Below, piece after piece: positions 8,705 through 18,555 of a stretch of DNA of 64,000 nt. This stretch comes from Asparagopsis taxiformis (taxonomy: Eukaryota > Rhodophyta > Florideophyceae > Bonnemaisoniales > Bonnemaisoniaceae). The stretch's first letter is position 1; each line of letters starts with the position of its first letter. A model generated the notes under the pieces. The model had not been told where the DNA came from. It made no database searches and was given only the letters and a program-made list of their open reading frames with translations. Location: positions 1 through 64,000 of the forward strand of contig JALQPE010000064.1 in the NCBI GenBank assembly GCA_030407315.1, read 5' to 3'. The translations under genes were made by a program, and so were the position numbers.

Positions 8705-11700
8705 CTATCTATTGCTCCTATCGTACTTGTAATATTCGACGGTGTGGATGTGGTCCGTGAGGACGTCCTTCTCCGTCTTCAAGTGAATGTGGCCGCGCGT
8801 GGGCAGGCCATAGACTAGCTTTTCGCCCGCAGGAATATCTCCGCGCTTGAAGCCGACCCCGTAATGGTAAAGGTCACCGCGACCAACCAATACCGAATAG
8901 GGTGGCACATACAGCCTATGAATGGGAACCTTCCACATATCGGCGTCCGGATTGGCCAGGCATACATGACTATAAGGGGCAACTACTATAGAGAACCCAT
9001 CGGCTCCGCTCGACATCATGAAATATGATGGAGACTTGGTAGGACTTCCAACACTATTCGTCGTTACCTTGAAGTCCGTGTGCCCATCCTGGTCCGCAGC
9101 CCCATCTGCTGTAAGAAGCAGCCGCAATCCTGTCTTCGGGAAGAAGACAGGATCCTCACCCTCCATTCCCAGCTTGAGAAACTCCGCACAAACACCAAGA
9201 GCAAGCTCTGCCACCAACTTGTTCTTATACATATCCAAATTTTCCTCCTCCAACTTGTCGCACAACTCACGCCGCGGCAGAGTGAGGCGCCCACGACCAC
9301 CATCTATGCGGTCCTTCGCATCACCCACGTTGTGGATGAACTGCCACGGCGAAGGATCGAAGCTGGGCTTTGCGAAAGCTGGCGGCTCGTCCTGTGGCTC
9401 CCTGTCGTCATCGTTAGAATCAGACTGCTGGGAGGGTTTTTCAACCTCCTCAACCAGCGGGAACTGCCTAGCGAAGTGACCGAACAGCTCATGCGTCGCA
9501 TTACCAGCCGTGGACGATGCCAACAGGCCTTCCATAACAATAACCCCCAAGTTTTCCAGCAACGCCCGCTTCACCGCAAAGTACTGTTCCACCACCGTAT
9601 CCTCAGCACCCGGCGATGCAGCTACCTGGAATGCTGCCGCCCTCATTTCCGCCCGAACCGTCTCCACCGTCGTACTTTCCATATAGTACTTCATCCGGCT
9701 GCCAGACGCAATTGCGCTGGGGAGAACGGCGGCCACATTCTCATCGACGATACTGTCGGGAATGGGATTCTCCTGGGCGTCGTCGAACTGGAGAACCGGC
9801 TCCCGAGAGCGACCTCGGGAAGCCGACTTGGATTTCTTTGACGACGACTTTGATGAAGTCTCACCGAGCATTCTCTTTTTGGTAGAAGGCTCGGGCGTCG
9901 CAGAAGGCGCATCCAAGTTACGCTTCCCGAGGATGGAGTTTTCACCCGCATCCTCGGGGGCGCTCTCCAGCTCGACGACCTCCACAGCACCACCCGCCGT
10001 TCCACCACGACCGGAACGACTCGCTTGCAGGCGGGTACTCCTTCTGGGCATCACTTTCCTCCCAGAAGTTTCCACTCCGGGCGGTGCAGAATCACTGACT
10101 TCAATGACATCCCCGTCAGGATCTGCACCGCCCTTCGCACTGCTGCCCTCGACCACATTCTCGGGAGTAGGGCCCTCCGTCGAAATCCTCGCAACCGTCT
10201 TCTGTCCAACCCCACCGGATGGTGAAGGGACGAAACTGTCATCGCTGGAGCTTCCCGAACTGCTAGCAGATGCAGAACGGGAAGCTTCGACAGCGGGGGC
10301 CGGAGCAGCAGGGTGCTGCTCGGCAGCCGGAGTCGCAGGCTCAGGCTGCGAAGCCGGTGAGACCTGCTCCTGCGCGGCTTGGACAGGACGGTTGGGGGTA
10401 CCAGTCCCGGCGTGGGAAACTGGACCAGACTGTTCACTGCCAGCCTGGGGACCACGCGCAGTCGGCTTGACCGGGGTCACCGCAGGGGAGGATGCAGACA
10501 CGGCAGGGGTAGAGACAGGAACAGGGGCAACCTCGGAATTACTGGAAGATTCCAGTTGAGGTGGTGGGGGCAAAGGGATGGAGGATGAAGGGATGGGCAA
10601 GGAATTGGAAGAGGAAGGGATGGGGGCATCATCACCACATGTGGCTGGGAGCGCAGCATGTGGGATGTCTGGGTACATCGCGTGAAAGCGTTTCCGCATA
10701 ATCATGTCGCGGTACCCAGTGACGCGCAGGAGCATTTTCCTGGCGTCCTTCCCGAAGACAGACTTCTTACGGGGAAAAATATTTTCGTAACTGTAACCAT
10801 CGGGGGGGCCTTCCTTGGGACGGAAGTCTGCCCAACACCCCTTCTTGGGGACCATCTGAGCAAGAACTTCGACAACGCGCGAGCGAATGTCGAAGCTCTT
10901 GCTCGGGTCACCCACGCTGGGAATTGAGCCATCCAGCATCCGCAACACATCCGACACGTTCCAGTACTCGGCCACCTCCTTCACGTACCCGAAGATTTCC
11001 AACAAACCAGCAATCCATTCCTGCCCAATGGTGCCAACCGAGTACGGTTTCAGCCCGGCCGACCGACGGCTACAAGTGTAGCGCGCCGTCATCTCCAGGA
11101 TGAAACACTTCTGCACATCCGGAGCACTCCTGAACGACCCATTGAACAACAAGTTCACCGTACAACCAGCCAGATCCTCGGTCGAAGAGAACTGCACGAA
11201 CTCCGGCCTGTTCGGAATACTCGACCAGTACTTGAAAGCAGGGCTTTCAATGGTCTTGAACCCTCGCGCGATCGAGACGTAGCGCATGAGCTGTCTCGGA
11301 CGAATCCAGCTCAGCGCTTTCCGTTCTTTGATGTATTGAACGGTCGGCTCGATCTTCTTCTTTCCCAGGCGGTGGATATTGATGAACTCCATCACAGAGC
11401 ACACATTGTCAGCAACTGTTACCTCGCTGACATTGTGGGTGTGGAAGTTCATCAGCCGTGAAAGCGGGAGTACTTCTTCGGAGCAGAAGACATCCCGGCC
11501 AAGCCGAGTCGGTGGGAGGAGAAAGTCGACTGGAATAGTTCCAAAGCGACGGTAGATGTCAGACTTGACAAACTCCTCCCACTCTGGACTGTCCTTCGCA
11601 GGAGCAGGTCCAGCCGACTCGAGAATGGCCTTCAACGCGGTCACTCGGTGAGATCCATCGACGTATTGCAGTCGGACTTTTGCATTGGAATCAATCACCT

Positions 11701-12352
11701 CGCAGACGGACACGCGTGAAGCAATCACGGAAAATCCCTGAGTGAGAAACGTTTTCTTCAACTCATCAACGCGATGCGGCCTGACCACCCTGGACACGAC
11801 TGCCGGAGGAGAAACATCCAGAGGGGAAATGAAGACTGGAATGTTTCGGCAGCTCTCCGGACTTATGTCGTAGTCCACATCCACCGGGATGGGCACTGTG
11901 CCAGGGTAGGCCAGCCTGGTGCTGCGGAGAGGCTTGTTCGGTACGATGTCACGAGCGTTGTGATCATCGACCTTCTCCGCATCCTCTGCCAAGTCGCTGC
12001 CGGACGCGATGATCATGTCCGGAGCAGGCGAACTAGGCAGAGGAGCACCAGATCCCTCGACGGCTGGCGCCGCTTCGGCAGATTGAGCCGGAAGCGGAGT
12101 TGCGGGAACGCCAGCGTCGATTGTCGGGACAACCGCGGGATCGGAAGCGGAAGGGGGGGAGGGGACGGGCTTAGGTGCTGGGCTGAGCTGGGTCAGCGCT
12201 GCAGCAGCTTCGCAAACGTCCATGGGGACAGGGGGGGCCAGAGAAGGAGAATGAGAGGGAGAAGGAGAGGGAGAAGGAGTGGGAGAATCGTTGTCACGGC
12301 GGCTGGCAGAGCGCACCTGGCGGTCGAAAGCGTTGGGGGATTGTTGAGCCAT
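8705..12352 (-). CDS. ParB-like protein with C-terminal dioxygenase-like (DSBH) module
   Basis: The frame encodes 1215 aa from the ATG at 12352 (GCAATGG); it stays open upstream to 12421 without ATG. Residues 1-150 are proline/serine rich. Residues about 175-300 resemble the ParB/sulfiredoxin fold, with DGSHRVTALKAI near 231 matching the equivalent box of the methyltransferase protein. Residues about 560-860 are low complexity with basic runs such as KKSKSASRGRSR that suggest nuclear import. The C-terminal 200 residues look like a double-stranded beta-helix Fe(II)/2-oxoglutarate oxygenase: GHTDF near 1091 supplies the HxD pair and DLYHYG near 1161 the distal histidine. A 2-oxoglutarate-binding arginine is not obvious. 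Substrate is unknown; DNA or histone demethylation is only a guess. The gene lies between two palindrome arrays and is missing from copy 2. Confidence 0.72.
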   Translation of the reverse strand: MAQQSPNAFDRQVRSASRRDNDSPTPSPSPSPSHSPSLAPPVPMDVCEAAAALTQLSPAPKPVPSPPSASDPAVVPTIDAGVPATPLPAQSAEAAPAVEGSGAPLPSSPAPDMIIASGSDLAEDAEKVDDHNARDIVPNKPLRSTRLAYPGTVPIPVDVDYDISPESCRNIPVFISPLDVSPPAVVSRVVRPHRVDELKKTFLTQGFSVIASRVSVCEVIDSNAKVRLQYVDGSHRVTALKAILESAGPAPAKDSPEWEEFVKSDIYRRFGTIPVDFLLPPTRLGRDVFCSEEVLPLSRLMNFHTHNVSEVTVADNVCSVMEFINIHRLGKKKIEPTVQYIKERKALSWIRPRQLMRYVSIARGFKTIESPAFKYWSSIPNRPEFVQFSSTEDLAGCTVNLLFNGSFRSAPDVQKCFILEMTARYTCSRRSAGLKPYSVGTIGQEWIAGLLEIFGYVKEVAEYWNVSDVLRMLDGSIPSVGDPSKSFDIRSRVVEVLAQMVPKKGCWADFRPKEGPPDGYSYENIFPRKKSVFGKDARKMLLRVTGYRDMIMRKRFHAMYPDIPHAALPATCGDDAPIPSSSNSLPIPSSSIPLPPPPQLESSSNSEVAPVPVSTPAVSASSPAVTPVKPTARGPQAGSEQSGPVSHAGTGTPNRPVQAAQEQVSPASQPEPATPAAEQHPAAPAPAVEASRSASASSSGSSSDDSFVPSPSGGVGQKTVARISTEGPTPENVVEGSSAKGGADPDGDVIEVSDSAPPGVETSGRKVMPRRSTRLQASRSGRGGTAGGAVEVVELESAPEDAGENSILGKRNLDAPSATPEPSTKKRMLGETSSKSSSKKSKSASRGRSREPVLQFDDAQENPIPDSIVDENVAAVLPSAIASGSRMKYYMESTTVETVRAEMRAAAFQVAASPGAEDTVVEQYFAVKRALLENLGVIVMEGLLASSTAGNATHELFGHFARQFPLVEEVEKPSQQSDSNDDDREPQDEPPAFAKPSFDPSPWQFIHNVGDAKDRIDGGRGRLTLPRRELCDKLEEENLDMYKNKLVAELALGVCAEFLKLGMEGEDPVFFPKTGLRLLLTADGAADQDGHTDFKVTTNSVGSPTKSPSYFMMSSGADGFSIVVAPYSHVCLANPDADMWKVPIHRLYVPPYSVLVGRGDLYHYGVGFKRGDIPAGEKLVYGLPTRGHIHLKTEKDVLTDHIHTVEYYKYDRSNR

Positions 12353-12586
12353 TGCTTTGGTGAAGAAATGAGGAAAGAAGAGTGAAAGATTGAGAAATAG
12401 AGAAGAAGATCTGAACGACAAGCTGTTTTGCTGCGTAAGCTGAGTAAGATAGGCGAAACTTAGAGATCTGACATATTCCTATTAGTATACACCCTGGTAA
12501 TGATATTCAGCGGTTGACCAATCCGAACCTTCCACATCACTTTTCGTTGTACGACAATTACAGCTCAGGCAGTTTACCAAGGATCC

Positions 12587-12850
12587 TTACAGCAAAGCCA
12601 TCGTTACGATGACTTTGCTGTAAGGAAACGTTTCATTACAGAGGCCAGGAATTTTTTTACCGGGTAAAGAAATCATGGCCACTGTAATGTTTTGTTTCCT
12701 GACAGCAAAGTCATCGTTACGATGACTTTGCTGTAAGAAAACGTTTTCATTACAGCGACCAGGAATTTTTTTACCGGGTAAAGAAATCATGGCCACTGTA
12801 ATGAAACCTTTCCTTACAGCAAAGTCATCGTAACGATGACTTTGCTGTAA
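12587..12850. repeat. Palindrome array B, part 1 (three 37-bp hairpins)
   Basis: Three copies of the 37-bp inverted repeat (arms TTACAGCAAAGTCATCGT, slightly varied) start at about 12587, 12701 and 12813, about 112-114 bp apart, with TTTACCGGGTAAA-centred inverted repeats between them. This is just upstream of the ParB/dioxygenase-like gene's start, so its promoter lies in or beside it. Confidence 0.9.
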
Positions 12851-13448
12851 GCATCCCTGGTAAACTGCTTCATCTGTAAGCCGTTGGTCTCAACCCTCGC
12901 TCTCGTTTCTGTTGTCCTCCATCATCTCCACCTACCTTCCCCCTACACACCACCTCTCTAATGTCACTCTGCCCACCCTTTGGTGCATGAAATATTTTCT
13001 TACCACTGCCATAGTCTACACATACTGCTGCCTTCATACTTCTGCATGCCTACCCTTCAATCTTTCTTCCATCTTTCTCTACCGTGCTAGGCTTAGACCA
13101 TGCTCTGTGCACATCTGACTTACTTAATATCATTGTATAGTTAGAAACTAGAATAATAATTACATCACTAGAGTACACTGCAAATGTTAGTAACTATGGT
13201 TGGTGTGGTACACAACACCCTACCTCCTTCATGAGTAAACTTTGCGCACAGAACCGTTCAATACCAGGTAGTGCAGCCAGCGCAAACCAGGCTTGCACGA
13301 CGCAGAGTGCTCCCCAGAGCCGTCAACAGTCGTCCAAACCATCGTTGTACGATGTTCCCGGCTCCACACTTCCCTTCTCACCCTTCCCAGGGTGGGAGAC
13401 GGACGAAACTCCCAACCGCTTACAGCCGAAGCCGTTTACCCGGGATGC
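12851..13448. other. Segment between two palindrome groups, no gene seen
   Basis: Mixed sequence with short open frames but no recognisable product. It separates the two halves of array B. Confidence 0.4.
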
Positions 13449-13675
13449 TTACAGCAAAGTCATCGTTACGATGACTTTGCTGTAAGGAAAGGTTTGATTA
13501 CAGTGGTGAGAAAATTTTACCGGGTAAAAAAATCAGCAAGAATTTTTTACCCGGTAAAAAATTGTGGCCGCTGTAATGATTTGATTTCTTACAGCAAAGT
13601 CATCGTTACGATGACTTTGCTGTAAGAAATCAAATCATTACAGCAAAGTCATCGTAACGATGACTTTGCTGTCAG
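13449..13675. repeat. Palindrome array B, part 2 (three 37-bp hairpins)
   Basis: Hairpins start at about 13449, 13589 and 13638. The last two are only about 50 bp apart, lacking the TTTACCGGGTAAA hairpin between them. The group lies 190 bp downstream of the stop codon of the transposase chimera. Confidence 0.9.
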
Positions 13676-13863
13676 CACCCCAGCGAAACTGCATCATCTG
13701 TAAGCCTTCCTCACCTCAATGTTGTAACCAAAGACGACTGCGATATTACCTTGTTCTATTCTAGTAGTGCCCACCATAGTTTCCTCCCCTTCTCATATTA
13801 AATTGAGTATTGTATATCTCCCGACCCGTCTACATACGCAAACGTCATGTACTAGCCTAACTT

Positions 13864-16752
13864 TCATCGTTTACTTGAAGGCGGCCTTGATGCCTGCCAT
13901 AGAATGCTATTAAGAACTAATTTCATCAGATATCTAAACGCTCCCAGTAGTTGACATTGAAGGGAGGCTGTAGCAACTTCTCCCTGGAAGTTCGCAGTGA
14001 TAGATGGGACCGGATAGGATGCTGGTACCTCACCGAAGAACGACCCTCCGTGATACACGTCCGTTCGGCATACAAGCAGGGAATACGGTGGGATGCGCAC
14101 GTTCGTCACTGGCACGCGGTACTTGTCTTTCGCTGGATGACTTAGGCACACATGGCTGAACTTGGCGATACGAATGATGAACCCATCCGCACCAGCAGCC
14201 ATCATGAAATATGATGGCGAGTTGAGAGGACCAGTTCCAGTTCCCTCACGGACGGGAACATCGGTATGCATAAGTTGCTCCTGACTACCTTCTGCGGTCA
14301 AAATCAGACGAAGACCCGTTTCTGGAAAGACCACCGCTTCTTCTCTTCCAAACCCGAGCTTCAGGTTCTCCGCACAAATCGCCTTACCTAGCTCCAGAAT
14401 CAGCTTGTTCCTGTACTGCCGCGCGCTTTCTTGCTCAAGGTCATCGCAGATGCTTTTCCGGTCCGTCTTGAATACACCAGTGCTGTCTTTCGGTCGAAGT
14501 GGTTTCCACGGGTTCTTCTGACTTGCACTTGAGCCACTTGTAGTACCTTGGAATGTGCTGGCCATCTGTGTGAATAACTCCTGCACTGCTTCCAAGGAAG
14601 TGCTCAGGACATGAAATGGTAAATCTTCCCCTTCTTCTGCAGCCAGTCCGAGAGTGCGAAGCTGGGTTTCTGTGGCATCCTTACGTGTCGATGCATTCCG
14701 ATACTTGCTCCTGGCATGCGTCGATGTTTGCCCGTTCACTACCGAAGTGTATGCATTCTTCGTGCCACCAGTACTGCTCAGGTCATATTTGCGGAAACTG
14801 CAGATGTGGCACGGAGAGTTTGATGTGTGTCCAAGAACATCCAGGGTATGTGAAACTGCAGGATAGTCTCCAATGCTCCCCACTGGGTCTAGAAATACCA
14901 CAATATCTTCTCCCTCTGCATTTTTCGTTGGGAAACCCTCTGTGCTTCCTCGCACTATATCTTGAACGATGTATCGCAATACACAATTTGTGGACACTCC
15001 CGGAGGTGGCAAACCAATCACTCGAACCGCTTGGTAGCTTCCCCTTTTCCGAGGCGGTAGATTGAGAGGTAACATATAGCATCCACCAAAACTTCCCTTC
15101 CTGCTTGTGAATGGTTCAAAGTCATCCGTGTAAAGGAGAAATCGGTAAACAAAGTAGTTTCGACCATCCTCCAGCTTTCCCCAACATGGTGCATCTTCTC
15201 GCGGAGACGCTGGGTGCCATTGCGACCTGTGGTCTCCGAAACCATCCGAGAACACCCCTGAAACACGAATTTCTTCATAGTTGGGGCTTCCTAGTCTATC
15301 GGGCGGGTTTCTGGCTTCAGCAAAGCTCGCGCCCGGTGGAAAGCAAAGTAACATGGTGGATGCTTCTCCGACCTGCTCTTTCAAATACCTGTTCACCAAT
15401 ACGACGTGTGGAACAATATCACCCTCTTCCATTCCAATTGGTAATAGAACGGTTATCACGTCCCCAGCTCGTGTTACTTTTCCCTTGGCTCCTGCTCCGA
15501 TTACACATTGCGATATCGCTCGCAGAGCATGCTGCCTCTCCCATTCCAATAGATGTGACATTCGCGGCTGCAGATATTTTTCGACATGCACATCATGCTC
15601 ACCGTCGTGTCGAGCCTCATAGGTAACTATGGTCCTAGCATGAAGTTCCCACAACGACGTAACCGCCACTCTTCTCCTCTTCGGTTTCCCACCATCTCTG
15701 TCATTCTTCCTGAACCCTTTTGCTCTTTCGATGACGGCAACCTGACGAGCTCCTGGATGACATCGGATTCGAATTGCTGTTCCATCAGGTACATAAATGT
15801 GCTTCAAACCCTTTTTCCCATCGCTGTCAATGGGAACAACTGCTGTGCGAACGAATGGGTCGCTCAAAACACCCCTCCTGCACTTTGCAATGAACGAATC
15901 TTCAATGCTGCACTCTGCGGTTGATTTTTCTCCTTCCGAGCTTCGATTGTTCGCATCACTGCGGAATGCTTCAAAGATTGGTCGAGTCTGGACATCTTTC
16001 AGAGCCCATGTGCTTGGGAGTACAATACGAACTTTCGCCATTCCTCCACAATTGTCTCTGTCATCTGTTGTTCCACGGGTTCCTACTCCATCTCGATGCT
16101 GTGCAGCTCTTGCTCCGCTCTTTCGAAGGTCTATCGGAAACTCGATGTCACAGCTCTTTGCATAGCAGTGTTTCCTCAAGAATGGTAGTATCTTCTGTCG
16201 CATCACAGAGTCCGACGGGACGTGCTCACTTGGATCTCTGCGGAAATTCATTCCGAACAGGGTACCTTCATAGTGGGCTCTTGTCATTCTTTGAGTTCCA
16301 CTCAGCTGAAGAGCCCCATACATCGCAGGCCATTGTAGTAATGCCTTGAAATCACCACATGCTTCATCCCCAGCATTTCGGTCTATCGGGCCTCCAGTTG
16401 AAATGGAATCAGAACCTCGTCCGGTTGCTTCTTCCGATTCCATTAGCGTGCTCGATGCTACGTAGATGTCACTTCCAGCTTCATCGTTGTTGCTGTACAC
16501 ATCAATAAAACCTTCTATTGTGTCACCCATAGGGATTGGGGACTCCAATAGGTCATCTGTGGTACACTCACGTCGTAGCTCATCACCTCTCGGGATTTCT
16601 TTGTTCATGCAGGCTGCATCACTGCTGCGGATTTCTCCCTGCAGTTTCCCAGGAAGCTGTTTACTGGGACTGGCCACATTGAGTGAATCGAATCTCGCCT
16701 TTGTCCTACGACTTGTGGTTTTCTTTCGAATAGGAGTCCGTCTCGGAGCCAT
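13864..16752 (-). CDS. Chimera: CACTA transposase N-terminal two thirds joined to a dioxygenase-like module
   Basis: The frame encodes 962 aa from ATG 16752. Residues up to about 720 are a Tnp2-type (transposase_21) CACTA transposase: YTDDFEPF near 541 (first catalytic Asp), LPLNLPPRKRG, VIGLPPPGVS, then GDYPAVSHTLDVLG near 628 (second Asp) and PCHIC (Cys pair). Up to the DNA near 14579 the gene matches copy 2; there copy 2 continues into the rest of a transposase, whereas this gene switches to a module about half identical by eye to the end of the 8705-12352 protein, with MHTD near 828 and DVYHGG near 898. The catalytic Glu region is therefore lost and normal transposase activity is unlikely. 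The long uninterrupted frame suggests a recent join or selection on the fusion. Confidence 0.82.
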   Translation of the reverse strand: MAPRRTPIRKKTTSRRTKARFDSLNVASPSKQLPGKLQGEIRSSDAACMNKEIPRGDELRRECTTDDLLESPIPMGDTIEGFIDVYSNNDEAGSDIYVASSTLMESEEATGRGSDSISTGGPIDRNAGDEACGDFKALLQWPAMYGALQLSGTQRMTRAHYEGTLFGMNFRRDPSEHVPSDSVMRQKILPFLRKHCYAKSCDIEFPIDLRKSGARAAQHRDGVGTRGTTDDRDNCGGMAKVRIVLPSTWALKDVQTRPIFEAFRSDANNRSSEGEKSTAECSIEDSFIAKCRRGVLSDPFVRTAVVPIDSDGKKGLKHIYVPDGTAIRIRCHPGARQVAVIERAKGFRKNDRDGGKPKRRRVAVTSLWELHARTIVTYEARHDGEHDVHVEKYLQPRMSHLLEWERQHALRAISQCVIGAGAKGKVTRAGDVITVLLPIGMEEGDIVPHVVLVNRYLKEQVGEASTMLLCFPPGASFAEARNPPDRLGSPNYEEIRVSGVFSDGFGDHRSQWHPASPREDAPCWGKLEDGRNYFVYRFLLYTDDFEPFTSRKGSFGGCYMLPLNLPPRKRGSYQAVRVIGLPPPGVSTNCVLRYIVQDIVRGSTEGFPTKNAEGEDIVVFLDPVGSIGDYPAVSHTLDVLGHTSNSPCHICSFRKYDLSSTGGTKNAYTSVVNGQTSTHARSKYRNASTRKDATETQLRTLGLAAEEGEDLPFHVLSTSLEAVQELFTQMASTFQGTTSGSSASQKNPWKPLRPKDSTGVFKTDRKSICDDLEQESARQYRNKLILELGKAICAENLKLGFGREEAVVFPETGLRLILTAEGSQEQLMHTDVPVREGTGTGPLNSPSYFMMAAGADGFIIRIAKFSHVCLSHPAKDKYRVPVTNVRIPPYSLLVCRTDVYHGGSFFGEVPASYPVPSITANFQGEVATASLQCQLLGAFRYLMKLVLNSILWQASRPPSSKR

Positions 16753-18555
16753 CTTGATGTTTTTGTTCTTTTCTTCTTCGCTCAGTTTTGTTGCATAGAA
16801 TACAACTCTAAACTTCTATGACATGACTACTATCTCAATACAGTACTACTACTTTTAACCGTTACGAAACCTTTCCAGGCTTTCATTCGATCCAATGAAC
16901 TGGTTCACCACAATGCTTTGCCCTATGCTCATTGCTTTATGCACATTGATTGCTATTTCATCCGGACTCAACATCGTTTTGCTATCTTGTATCGCATCCC
17001 CTAACCACAAACCCAGCCAAGATGTATCCATTTCCGGAAAACGGCCGTTTATTTCGCAGTGATGCTCTAGGCACTAATACTGAATCTGATTTTCTCATAC
17101 ACGTACTTCCTACTCGTATACTCTACCATTTTCGGCCCTATTTACAAGTTGAAAGCACAATCTCTCGTTGAATCGTACTCGGTGTGATATCTTAAATTAG
17201 CATAAATTTATATATTGCAATGCAGATTCACTGCTCGCTTGCAACATGAAAATTATAAAATTTCTCCCACACTGCTGTTTCCTAGCCGCCCACATCCACG
17301 TGGCCCGCTTTGACTGCCTGCCAAGTGTGCTCAGAGCATGCAATGACGTCATCGATATATACCGTCCAAATCATCACTGGAAGCGCGGACTCCTCGTCCA
17401 GGAAAGTGCGCCATTTTTCCTACTCCTCGCCTCCCCCTTTCCAGTAGGCCCCATATGCTAGTGTTTTTCCTATATTTCTGTAGTGATGACGTCATTATAG
17501 ACTAGAGAAGGCGGTAGAAGATACAATAATTTTGCGCCTGTTCTGCCAGGTCATGTGCTTCAAAGCGTAATTCGCACCCTAGGTATCGTTTTTCTGGGCC
17601 ACCCATCGCACCGCTCCGTTTCAAATTCATCACTCTATTGTTCTCCTACACGTCATTTCCGCCCGCAGAGTGCTACTTAAACAACAGATTCTGGAGATCC
17701 CTGTTTCCATCTTCATATCCGTCGGAAACAAAGCAACAACTCTGGCTGTGGAAGCAGTACAGATCATCTATACTGCTTCCAAAGCGTAAGTTGTAGATCA
17801 TCAATACTGCTTCCAAAGCCAAAGTTGTTGCTTTGTCTCCGACGGATATAAACCATGATGGTACGTTTCCACAACTCACGCCACTAACCCAGTTTTCTAT
17901 TCGTTTTCTCTTTCTCAGGTTTCCAGTCGGTGAGTGTTCCACTTCTACTTTCATTTATCTTTCTCTCTTACCACTTCTCCACTACTTTTCTTTTCTGCCT
18001 GTGAGTACATATCTCAATTTGGGATGCAATGGTATTTGTTAAGGTACGTTAGTCTCCTAATCACCATCAATTTCCCTCTCCAATTCAACGTCACTAACTT
18101 GTTTCCTTTCTCTACATCATTTTTTCTTCTTCTCTTCATTTCCTAGCTTATTCATGCAGCTCAATCAGTTGATAGATTTCTAGACTTTTCTAGTAGTTTT
18201 AGTTTTACTCGTCGGAATAGTGTTAGTTGTAGTAGCATTTTTAACATAGGGATTGTTTATTCGCAATGTAGCCTGCGCAAATAAACAAATCCAAAGTGAA
18301 GCTTCCCATATCGCACCCTCTTAGATTGCTACCTATCCTACCGCGTATACCTCTCGCTAGCTCATAGTCACTACGAAATAAAAATTCCTAGCCGTACTAT
18401 TCTGTCCATTCCCATATGAATACCGTCCATGCCCCATCCTCATAGCGCTAGAACTGCCTTCCTCTACCCCAGAAAGATGCCCACGACAGCGTGACGCTCC
18501 ATCTCATCCACCACTCCCAGACACCGAATTTTACTATATCAGGACACTACTTTTA
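16753..18555. other. Transposase upstream region, conserved among copies, no gene called
   Basis: This 1.8-kb block is conserved in copies 2 (about 23755-25547) and 3 (about 40893-42939). It must contain the minus-strand transposase promoter and leader. On the plus strand, several splice-like signals are conserved (GTACGT at 17861, TTTCTCAG ending 17918, GTGAGT at 17930 and 18001, GTACGT at 18045), which may mark an outward transcript. Confidence 0.4.
17715..17849. repeat. Foldback inverted repeat in the transposase upstream region
   Basis: ATATCCGTCGGAAACAAAG at the left is matched by the reverse complement CTTTGTCTCCGACGGATAT at the right, with further pairing of GAAGCAGTA-type sequence inside. 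Copy 2 has the same structure at 24450-24584. Copy 3 has only the left half near 42200, so it was lost there or gained elsewhere. Confidence 0.75.

Noticed and set aside
9080..9841. 253-codon plus-strand frame within the ParB/dioxygenase gene
   Set aside because: Opposite-strand shadow of a GC-rich coding region, with no domain and no homologue elsewhere in the window.
12353..12421. Start of the ParB/dioxygenase gene at 12421
   Set aside because: The codon there is TTG; the first ATG is at 12352. The hydrophobic stretch before it would otherwise look like a signal peptide.
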